The notes below the pieces were generated by a model. That model made no database searches, was not told the DNA's origin, and saw only the letters and a program-made list of their open reading frames with translations. 64,000 bases of DNA from Lentinus brumalis (lineage: Eukaryota > Basidiomycota > Agaricomycetes > Polyporales > Polyporaceae), in NCBI GenBank assembly GCA_001792895.1, contig MARA01000015.1, positions 914,634-978,633 on the forward strand. The letters are read 5' to 3'. How positions within the stretch are numbered: position 1 is the first letter of the stretch; the number at the start of each line of letters is the position of its first letter. A program made the translations under genes and the position numbers. Of the stretch, positions 21,332 through 31,709 are shown one piece after another.

Positions 21332-23011
21332 ATGGACCCGGAACTTCCGCAGTATGCCCGCTCATCGACACGGCCCCTCGCCCCTCGTCCCAGTGCAGGT
21401 TCCAGTTCCTCGTCGGGATCACACCGCAGCGCTGCTTCTCGGGCACCCTCCGAGCACTCGTACCACCTCACGGATTCGAAGGGACGGCAGTGGCTGACTC
21501 TCAAGGTAATCAGCAGCGCGCCGAGCTCGGCGTACCTCCCCGCCTTCTACGAGGGCGACGCGATCGGAGGCAGCGTGACCCTGCATCGCGAGAAGGAAGA
21601 CTCTATCAAGTCTATTTCCGTGCAGGTACTGTGCATAGTTCCTCTAGCGTACTGCGTGCTCGGTCAAGGGCGTGGCTTGAGGCATGCTGTACGCTGTACT
21701 GGTTCTCTGGAGTTCTCCCGCGAGGAGAAGTGGCGTTCGCTAACCCGATTCGACAGGTCATTGGACAGATGACATCCTCTGCCATGGAAGTAGTGGACTT
21801 CATGCAGGTATCCGAGACTCTGTGGAGCTTCTCCTCGCAAAGCAGCAATAGTTCCGGCACAGTCGCAGGGCATTTCGATTGGCCGTTCGTTCTGACACTA
21901 CCAACACAATGTCATTGCAGATCTCCGAACGGTGACATCCAGACGTACCCTCTTCCGGGGTCGTTCTCTGAACGTTTGGCACGTGTACATATTCAGTACC
22001 AGTTGATCGCTACCGTTCATCGAACCAGGTTCCGCGTAGACAGCACGTAAGTTTAATTTGCCGCTTCCCTGCTTCCCATCCTCTGATTCTACCCCAGACT
22101 TGGAACCGTTATAGGGTATTGTCCCATTATACGCCCTGACCCGCCGTCTAGAGCACGACAACTCGCTTACATAGGAAACACGGAGCTACCTGGGCCCGAT
22201 ACGGATCCCGATGGATGGAAATGCCTCGAACCACTCCGTGTTCGCGGCTCGGTATTTTCCACGCGAACAGTCGATGCGAGATGTACGGTACGTCTGCTTG
22301 TTTGTGCCTGAGGCATCTGCTAATGCTCCACACTGGCTTCCGGTACTTAGCTTGCTCTGGCCAAACCGGTACGTTGCTGCGCCCGGTGTATATGGCTGCG
22401 ATCCTGCCGAGACTGACGTAGAATGCCAGCTATGCTACACTCGTGGCAGCGTGATCCCATGTCTAATGACCGTGGAGACGACCGATCCTCAGGCCCTGGA
22501 TCTGCTGTCGGCGCCGCGAAGCCTCCTCGTCCGATTGCTACGGCAGATCGCGACAGGGGAAGGGACGCTGCGGACCCCCGGCGGCAAGAAGCTTCCCAGC
22601 CTCGACTTCGAGCGCGAGGTGCAGGAGCTCGCGACGGCTGTATGGCAACCAGACAGGTCACGGCAGCAGTATCGACGTGTCCTGCACGGCGAGATCTATC
22701 TCTCTGCAGGGCTCAAGCCCACCTGCCGCCTGGGCACGTTCGAACTCACGGTGAGCCCTCCCGCTCTCGTGCGCGCGCGTGTGGCTGAAGTGCAGTGCCG
22801 TTGTACCGGCGCAAAGTACGTCGTGGCGGTATACCCGCCCAGAGCGGCGGCGTTCCAGCCCGAGGGCGGCGGTAGCAGCATACTCCAGCAAGAGCCAGTG
22901 GTCATAGCCACGGCTTATGCACCTGGTCCGCGGCCCAGAGTCAACTCCCCTCCTGGGTATGACGATGCGAGCTCCATGGGGCAACTATCCGAATTCCGTA
23001 CCCTCCGTTGA
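21332..23011 (+). CDS. Arrestin-like adaptor with PPxY motif, 442 aa
   Basis: Resembles fungal alpha-arrestins, which link membrane cargo to Rsp5-type ubiquitin ligases. Six exons: 21332-21625, 21757-22046, 22098-22287, 22351-22368, 22430-22750 and 22796-23011. All phases agree, giving 1329 nt. The N-terminal arrestin fold shows LPAFYEGDAIGGSVTLH and LPGSFSERLARVHIQYQLIA; the second half shows CYTRGSVIPCLMTVETTDPQ. The fourth exon is only 18 nt (LALAKP); splicing it in restores the family's LxxAKPLCYTRG. The last intron (45 nt) is a multiple of three with no stop, so it might be retained. A PPGY motif at residues 423-426 fits binding of Rsp5 WW domains. The start follows no signal peptide; cytosolic. 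Confidence 0.85.
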
Positions 23012-24291
23012 CCGTAGCGCCGCTGCGCGAAGCGATGAGGATGTTCGTGGGCGTTCGTAGTTTACTTGCGCTTGACGCTTAATGCAGGTTGCCTAGTGAT
23101 TCATCCAGAGCATCACGAGGAGGCTCGCTCGCGCTGCGTGTGAGAGACCTTGCTATGGTCTAGTGCTCTGTTGCAGGACAAATGTGGCAAGCTGTGCGTT
23201 TGTCCTGACTCCGCGCGCAGCGCTCCTGCTCGTGCAAGGAACCCAGCGCTCTTGCCGAGAAGGTTTGTAACGCTTGGAGCGCCCTCCCGTTTTACCAGGT
23301 GAGAATGGCCCAAAGCTACAGTAAAATTTGTCAAGGCTGACGCCTCGAGGCTGCTTCTCCCCTGACAGGTGCCCTTCCGATTGCAAAAGTCGGAGTTACA
23401 GCCCAAACTCTTCGACGGACCACTTGGGCTTGGGCTCAGTCCAACTGCGACTGCGAACAACAATCTGCCTTGATCGATTGTACCCGTATAGCCATTCCGC
23501 ATTCGAATGTTTGGCTTGTACACCGACGTGAGATGTCTTCCCACTCGCCACCCACTGGCAGGGCAGAGGGTGGCAGGATGTAAGCCGCGTGTTCTTGAAG
23601 CCCGCAAGTCTTGACGACGGCATCACCCAGCTCACAGCAGGTACTCATACGCACACACAGCGCGATGACCCAACAACTCCCGACATCGGACCAATGTTCC
23701 CCGTGATGAGGCAGTGCGTAGTAGTCCGAGAGATCCAGTCAGCGGATTCTGCCGTTCTCCTGACGTTCTGGGTGATTGTGTGCGTCATCCATCTGCAAGG
23801 ACCGACGGTAGATCCAGAAGCAACTGCTTTCGACCTCGGCTAGCTAAGTCATGCGAACCCGACTCTGGCGGACGCTCGTTCGACTGCAGTGACTCACCCT
23901 GTATCACCAGCACCCAACGGGTCTTAGCTCGGGTACAGGAGGCGACTTTCAAGCTCGGACCACGGCAGACAATCCTCGTACTCCGGTTTCCGCGGCAGGC
24001 CTGTTCTACTGTCGCCTATTCAGCGCAACCACAGCAAGACACTTTCCCGTATGGGACTCTGGAGGGCTTATTCGCTGGTGAGTTGCAACGCTGTCAAGTT
24101 GTCACATCGGGACCACGTAGGCGAGCCCTCGTGAGGGCGTATGATGATGGTCCACAAACTCCGAAACTGTTGGCACTGCTGTCGTTCCAGTCCCATTCTG
24201 CGTACGTGCGCCTGCGCAGTCACCCAAGACGGGAGTGTCAGATTTAGTTGGCGGTAGTACCCTGGGCGCGTTGTAGCGCGAAGCCAAATGC
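23012..24291. other. Intergenic, nothing assignable
   Basis: About 1.28 kb upstream of the Zn2Cys6 gene. Open frames exist on both strands (for example 23714-24247 plus) but none has domains, a signal or consistent introns. The promoter of the Zn2Cys6 gene is at its right end. Confidence 0.4.
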
Positions 24292-24299
24292 ATAAAAGG
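24292..24299 (+). promoter_or_regulatory. TATA box of the Zn2Cys6 gene
   Basis: ATAAAAGG, 82-89 bases upstream of the ATG at 24381. Confidence 0.5.
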
Positions 24300-24380
24300 T
24301 GCAGCTCGGCCTCGGGCATCTTCATCTCATTCATTCTAATCTCCCTCCATACTGCTTCGCGGCTTTTCTCTTCCGTCCCC

Positions 24381-24763
24381 ATGAGCTCCCAAGTGCGTAC
24401 AACCCAACACGCGGCGTTTTGCTGCGCCCATAATGAATCTGACCACCGCACAGACCGGATCCAGTCACCAGAGCAACGCGCCCGATTCCGACGACGATGT
24501 CTACGACATGCCCCGCACGCCGCGTCGCACGCCCATGGCATGCCAGTTCTGCAGAGGTACGCGACGACGTACCTCCTGCACCTGTACAGCCTTGACACGA
24601 CACCTCTCTAGGCCGAAAGTTGAAGTGTGACGGCAGGCAGACGTGCGCCAACTGCCAGCGTAGAGGTATTCCATGCACCTATGCGCCAGTGTGAGTCCGA
24701 ACGAGCTGCTATTGAGTATCATGGCTGACGATCGAGTCTCTCGCCTGCAGCCAGAAACAGTAA
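24381..24763 (+). CDS. Stand-alone Zn2Cys6 binuclear cluster protein, 68 aa
   Basis: Four exons: 24381-24392 (12 nt, MSSQ), 24454-24556, 24612-24690 and 24751-24763, all phase-consistent, giving 68 residues. The body is the fungal DNA-binding cluster with perfect spacing C-x2-C-x6-C-x5-C-x2-C-x6-C (CQFCRGRKLKC, then CANCQRRGIPC). An acidic stretch (DSDDDVYD) precedes it. The usual linker, coiled-coil dimerisation segment, middle homology region and activation domain are all absent: the frame closes three residues after exon 4 begins. Such minimal cluster proteins occur in Agaricomycetes. It may bind DNA without activating, or act as a competitor. A longer spliced isoform running past 24763 cannot be excluded but the stop is clean. 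Confidence 0.8.
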
Positions 24764-24910
24764 CTCGCACCTATAATGTCTCCTCGTCGCCCTCGGCACA
24801 ACGGACTTCATAAATTAGTAGTATATATAAACAGCACCCATTTCCTAATGTATACTCGCCTCGGCGACAGGAAGCATTTACTCCGTGTGTTCCCGTCCTC
24901 CGGTTAGATC

Positions 24911-27900
24911 TCACCCGATGAAGTATCGCAGGAAGTTTCTTCTACCGATGATTGAAACGGGCGTCGGGGAGGTTAGATCGTCGCGGAAGAGAACAGGTGT
25001 GAAGATGGCCACTGTCGAGGAGTCGGGATCGCGGAATGATTAGCGACATGAATCGCGAGAAAGTTGGTCCAGGCTCACCAAGTTGCTCAACGCGTCCTTT
25101 GCATGCTTCCTGTTGGCCAAGGAAATGTAGGAACGCCGTGAGAGATATCCAGACCTGGATGGGAAAGCGAGATTGAGTGCCGACCGTCCGTTGGTGATGC
25201 GGTTACTCACATTGACATTAACTACGGGTAAGTCGTCGAGGAGCTGCAGGACACTTCAGTACAAAATATGCACTTCTCAAGAGAAGAGAAAATATTAACC
25301 TCGAATGCCTCATCTCTGCTCGTCATCTGGGCACACCTCGGATGCAGTGCCGGAGGAATGACGGGCTCGCTAAGCGAATCGAGGAGCTGCAGCAGGGTGT
25401 CCCCAAAAGCGAGCGCGACCTTGGACTCCTTCTCCGCGGCACCGAAGTCGAATTCCCCGCCCGTATCCAAGTTCTATCGCACGATGATGCCGTCATCGAC
25501 AGCGCAAACTATGTAAGCCAAGCATTTGACATACCTCTCGGATCTGTCGGATGAGCTCTTCGTCACCTGGAGTGAGAAAGAGTCCGTCCTAAGCCCCGAT
25601 CGCAGTTAGTCACCGCAGATGGAGCGGACTTCGCGGGAGCGCTCACCGTCTCTGTGGCATTACTCATGAGCCAATTCACTAGTCTCATGATCTCACGAGG
25701 TGCGTTGACACTCCTGTCCTCGGGCAGAACGTCGTCTGGGCTCTGAAGCTCCCTCACCGGTCCCGGAAGACGGACAAGCCATGACATGCTCGTTGCAAAA
25801 CACGTACGCTCTAGATCCGAACATCAGCTTCCATGTCCTGCATGAACGGATGGACCTTAACGTACCATACTCTGCCGAGACTGCCACAAAGTGGTCCCTG
25901 CCGAGCGCAGTGTGGAGCACTAGAGTATCCTCAAGATGTGCCTGACCGACATTGAGTCTTGATGCAAGTGCTTCATCGACCTGTGTTGTGAGCGTCACAT
26001 CGACCTTCTCGCCGGGGAGAACGAGCCCCTTGATTATATTATTGCTATCAGTCCAAGACATCTACTCATCAACGAAGTCTCGATACGAACCGTTATAGGA
26101 TGAATGCGCAGCCAAGGTGGACCTGTTGCGGGGACATGCGTTCAGCACGATGACGCAATAACGCAAGCCAAACCTTACAAGTATCCGCAGTGGGACCCTG
26201 GGGCACAAACCGGAATGAGCAAGGCACCTGCGGAGGGAGGATCTCAACGACCGCCTAATGCGACCAGAAAACCACACATCTGCAAACCTTGCCAATATTG
26301 ACGACTGCGATAGTTCTCGTAACCTCGCGCTTGTATCTGAATTCAGAATCTCAGTATTACGACGGCAGCGGCACCGAGTGCTATATTCGCGCACGATATT
26401 TTTGCAAAATCAACGTTCGTTGGCTCTACCCGCACGCGCGGCCGCTCTTCGATGTATTCAATCGCTGAGACGTCCCGCCAGACGCGGTGGACGAACGCCT
26501 CGTATTCGTCGAGGCCAACCACGGACACCTGCACCGCAACCTATTCAGCACCATTCGAAATTGCAGACGGACAGAATTAAGCGAGTTGACGCAGCACCCC
26601 GCCGCGTGCCAGCACTATGCTCCGGCCGGGGTCCCGGCGCGGGAACGTATTGAAACGCACCTCGACGTCGAATTCAGCAGACACCGGACGGTGGTCGCTC
26701 ATAGTGATTGTGGCATGGCTCGCGTACGACCGTTGTTTCACCGTCACCGCCTTGGACGCCATGTGGAGGATCCGGTCGGTCCAGGCAGGCTTGCGCCTGC
26801 ACGCGTGAGACGCAGAGACGCAGCACGTTCAGCACCACCGGGCGACGAGAGACGGGAGGCGGGGTAAATCTTACTTCATGTCGTAACCCATGCCGTCAGC
26901 TAGAACGCCTGCACTGAACCGATACGAACTAGCGGCAAGAAGTCGTCAGTGTCAATGGGCAGAGACTGTCGCTAACTCCGCGAGATCTTCACGAAGGCAC
27001 CCACGGAAGATGTGTGATCGGCTGCTCGACAAAGTCCTCAAATGCCTTCTTCGTCCTCCTCGCGGAGGCCAGCTACACAAGGGCAAGTGCGTGTCAGCGC
27101 GCTGACGTTCCGAACATGACGCTCGCAGGGACAAACCTGATCGAATCGCCGTAATGTCCTGATGTTCACCTCCCTGAGCTGGTCGTCTGCCACCAAGCTC
27201 CGCACGTCGGCGTCCGGGAGCGTCAATCGGTAGTTCAGGTCTGCGAGCGTGACCATGTGTGAATGAGCGCAGTCAGTGTCAGTGTCACGGCCCGCAGGCA
27301 ACACATAACCGGGACAAGCACTCACCGCCCTAGAAGAGGGACGTCAAAACCACTATCTGTGAGCGGCTCGCCGACAGCCACGCGGCAACTAGCATCGGAG
27401 CCTCGGAGGGGGGACACTCACTAGCCAAAAAAGTGCATCCGACTCAAAGATGCTCAGCGGGGCAGCCGCGGGGCTGTACCAGCTCCCATTGGACGGCGGC
27501 TGCTGGTCCTCCACGGAGATCGCGGGCTCGAAAACTAGCCTCTTCGACAGCTCTTGAAAGTCCGCATTCCGCTTCTCGTACATCTCGTCGAAGGCCGCCA
27601 GGTGCGCGTTCACGAACGTGAGGGCCGTCGGCCGGGTCTGCGGCTCCGCGTTGGCTGCGGATGGAGACGGCGTTGGTGTGAACAGAAGGCGGACCGCGGT
27701 GGCTCCCTTGTTCCCCTGGATGCCCGATGAGCAGTCAGTTATCTAGAGCGCACACCACAAACCCATGCATTGCGCACGTACCATGATGCCCATGATACCC
27801 ACCCCCACCGAAACCGCACGAATCTCGCTAAAATTGTGCCGGAGACGCTTCTTGACAATAATAACCAGCAGCATGCCGACAAGTTGTTTGCTCGCAAGCT

Positions 27901-30900
27901 ATGGCGGTGCAATGCGGATTGAACAGCGACATCCAGGCAGGGTTGGTTGCGTGGTCAGTACTGCCACCGCTGTATGAACTAGGAATAGCCGGATCAGCGC
28001 CCACCTTCTCGTAGAGGACGGCCTTCTCGCCCAGTCCCGCGAACGCGGCCATGCACCACGCCTGCTCCCGGGCCGTCTTCGTCGAGTAGAGCAGCGCCTC
28101 CGTGGACAGGTCTAGTTCCTGGAAACCGAGCACCAGCATGTCAGGATCACTAGGGTCCTCAGGGACGTCCGGCGGGGCATCTGAAACGGCTGTCTCTGCA
28201 GATTGTGTATCCACCGATAAATTCACATATGTGGTCGCATCTGACACGGTAGAAAGCGACCTAGTCTCTGACGAGGTGGCGTCGGGTGGTTGGCCGTTGC
28301 CAGGGTCCTCTCCAGCTGGTGGTCGGGGCAACATGGGACGATGTCAGAATGGAGAATAATAAGACACCGATCGTGGTGAAGAGTGACGCACCGAGCGTCT
28401 CCTCTATCGGATTATTCTGAGTCTCTCCGAGCGACAGAGGGGACAGTTCCTTCAAAGGAGGTATGAACGCCGCAGGAGGCCGCGCAACATCTCCCCGGAC
28501 CCAAGCAGACAGGTCCTGAGAAGGGAACTTGCCATTGACGTTGAACGTGCCCACCCGGATCCTACCGGACACCCACGGTCAGAACCACACGCTAGAAGGC
28601 GCGTCGTACCGGCCCTAACGGATACGCACTTCAAGCCTGCCTTCTCCCCACGCGCGAACAGTTCGTCCTCGACCTTCCTGCGCATCCATTCTTCACGTAT
28701 GATCTCGACATCGGAAATATCGTCGCCGGGCACGCCGGCGCTCGCTGTCGATAGGCGGGTATGAACGGGCTTCTTGAGCTTCCGCAAATCAGGGGGTATA
28801 GACGAGACTGCCAATCACCAAAAATATCCGGTTACCAGAAGCCGTGCAGGGAACATCAGTCAGCGACGTACGCAGCGGGGGGAGTGCATGATCGGCCATG
28901 TAAGGCGCTACCCATCCAAAGGGTTCGAAGCCATAATCATCCGCTGTCTCGGTCGCTGGAAGTAATAAAAATCTCAGAGCGGAGGCAACGGACCTACGGG
29001 GGGCAAAGGCTCACCAAACTCTTCCTTCAAACGCTTGCATTCATCAAGCAGACGACGCAGTCCCTGGATGTCATGTGTCTGGAGGATGATAGGTGAGAAA
29101 GGGGTATCTTCTCCCGGGTCGATGGTTACAGTGAGTTCTGCAGGCGGATAAACGTGTCAGAGGGTACTGCACTTCGTCGGGGCTGGGACGACGTAGTATC
29201 TGCCAAAGTCGCTCTGACATGCGTCCGCTTCGGGCTGAACGTTGGGGGGCAACCCGCTCAAGACGAAGCTCCTGATGCCGCGGCTGATACACAGCTCTTC
29301 CCGACAGCTCAGACAGGGCACGCAGCTTCATTAAACACGTTTGAGGCGTGTCCATGCTGGTCCCTCCAACGCCGGACGAACCCCGCATGACAGCACCAAG
29401 ACAAGAGAACACGGGCGCGAGAGCACGCCCCTCAGCCGCCGAGCAAAGCATATCGACTTACCTGTCCTAGGCTGGTTGAGGGTGAAGGTGCTTCCGGCCG
29501 GCGGCGAGGACAGGTCTATCGTCGACTGCCGCGGTTGGGACATGGAGATCGAAAAGCCGTGTATTATTGGGAAGGCATGCTCAACGACGTAGTCCTCCGG
29601 TATGGTATGCACCAACGGCGGCTTGTGGGTGAAGACGAAGACGCTGAGGGAATGCGAGTTCAGTAGACCGTCTCTAGCAATCGAGTGCGTGACATCACGC
29701 CTAGGAGATCTGAAGAAAAAAATGTCGGTCCATACGCAGAGAACACTCGCAGACCCCCGAGCGCCGCCGACATCATGGGCACCGGTCAGAGGGTTCGCCA
29801 CTCTATAGCTCATCGCCATGACCGCAGTCTCACGACGTCGGGCCAAGACGCAGCAGGACGGAGTGCCATCCCCAACGACTGGCATATGAACCGCCACCGT
29901 GTCAAAACTGTGCTGCACGGCTCTCCAACGATTCCGAGAGCGCACATACGAGCCGAATGAGCTACGCGACGTCCCCAAAGTACCGCATTGAGCACGAGCA
30001 GGGCAGCCGTTCCACGAGCGGACACGATGTCTATCTGTCTATCAGCCGACGGCTACCACAACACGCATGCAGCGCGCTCCGACAACGGTCGCACTCCTGT
30101 ATGCCGGCCACCTCGGAGAGACATCGTCCCGCACCCACGGGCACAGGCGCAATACGTGGCCGCTGCAATCGTAGGTTGTGCTCGAGGCGGTCCACGGTGT
30201 GCACGAGTCAGGTCTCAGCAGTCCGCACGCGCACTACCTCCGCTATAATGCACAGGAACGGGCTGTTGGAAAGCCTCGCCTCCGTCCGCAGTCGCGTATT
30301 GTCGCCCGAGCAAGGCCCACTATCGAACCATGCCCCACGGAAGTATGTAGGAGACGGCAGGACTCCAACAATCGACACGTATCACTGCTGCTGCATGCAG
30401 CATTCGCGCTCCTTGGCACGGAGCAGGCGACCCGAGCCTAGCATCAAGGGGTAGGCTGTTAATGCGGTTTGCACAGAAGTCAAGGAACGGGTCATGGGCA
30501 GCCAATGAAGACTCGGTCCTGTCATCCAACAGGCCTCCTCATAACCCGGTTCAAGGCTTGGCTAGCTCGGCAGTTTGCATATCCATCATGAGCAACTCCT
30601 GGAACAACAGACCCGATGTTAAGGGAGTTCAGTGCCCCGGCAGGTCACCGCGGGTCCTATCCGGAGACCCGACCTGTTACAACGACATCCCTGCTACTGC
30701 GACTGGCCCGCATGCGGTAGGCACCGACCACGACAACAGGAGGCGGGTACACGACCCGAAGTTGAGGACGTGAAGTAAGCAAGCCATGACTACGTCCACC
30801 GAAATTCGCGCACTATACTAGTACAAGGCAGTCGCGCTGAGAAGAGCACGGGAGGATGACCTATCCCTGTATGGCCTCCCTACTCCAATGCCCTCATCAT

Positions 30901-31709
30901 GCGGCCTTCTTGGAGGGTTACGACCAGACAATTGCCTGCCTGCCGGGACACCCGATGATAACCGTTCGCGACTTCGAGGCGGACGCAGAGAACACACAAC
31001 CGCCCGGCTAAGCAATTATCGCCAAAGCTCAAGACGCCGCTGGGAACATACGCAGGACAAGAAAGTATTCTCGTCGCACGAACATATGCCAGAGAAGCCT
31101 GAACTGTTCCCACCCAGGTGTAAAATGCTAACTCAATCCCAGGCAGATCTGGCTGCCCTGACGGTGCTACGACAATGGCGGCCAACCGCGTGCAACCCAA
31201 GCAGGCCGTGATCTGAACGAGAGCGCGTATGGGGCTACGCGTATGGCCGACGCATCCCTGCCGCAGGTGCAGCTTCCACAATCAATCCACAATATTTCCA
31301 GGCTCAGACATGTAGGTGCAAAGCTTCCAGTACCGTCACGCCATTTCAGTGAAGACTCACAAACTCTCTCTGGGTTTCGATGCCACCGCTGGCATGGGAC
31401 TCTCACATGACGCAGCATGAAGTCTTTCTCCCATTCCGTAGCTCAACATACTCCTCCGAACCCAAGAACTCAATGAACACGAACAAAGCATACGACTTAC
31501 CATCCATGTTCGTGTTTCCCATCCGCGTGGACGTGCGAGACCACGGCGAGGATCTTCCTGCGCGGCACGGTCGGCTCATGGTCGGACCCGGACCAGGTCT
31601 CCTTCTCGGCCTCGTCTGCGATCCTGGGGACAGAGCGCGCGTCGATGGCGACCTTGACGTCCTCCGTCGGGCGGGTAATCTCTTGCGCGATGTCGAACGC
31701 GTCCGACAT
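24911..31709 (-). CDS. OCRL/INPP5B-type inositol polyphosphate 5-phosphatase, 1020 aa, 25 exons
   Basis: Removes the 5-phosphate from phosphoinositides in endosomal traffic (family knowledge). Exons: 31501-31709, 29462-29643, 29015-29137, 28872-28955, 28630-28807, 28392-28561, 28005-28315, 27782-27898, 27422-27715, 27326-27329, 27137-27240, 27005-27072, 26875-26928, 26661-26796, 26395-26528, 26288-26336, 26179-26227, 26091-26122, 25866-26028, 25647-25810, 25535-25588, 25300-25473, 25211-25243, 25079-25154, 24911-25011. Every junction keeps phase (3063 nt). Order: PH-like N-terminus (RRKILAVVSHV, residues 1-150); catalytic domain from about 259 (RVGTFNVNG), GDLNYR 557-562, PAWTDRIL 636-643, SDHRPV 666-671; ASH domain (VEPTNVDFAKI) to about 860; RhoGAP-like end whose arginine finger is lost (GLFLTPG). 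Intron 1 is 1857 nt. Promoter, exon 1 and most of exon 2 lie in repeat unit 1. Confidence 0.9.

Noticed and set aside
29071..29451. Open frame inside intron 2 of the 5-phosphatase as an exon
   Set aside because: Direct splicing of exon 2 to 29137 keeps phase and yields TGELTVTIDPGED; including the frame would break it, and its composition is not that of the family.
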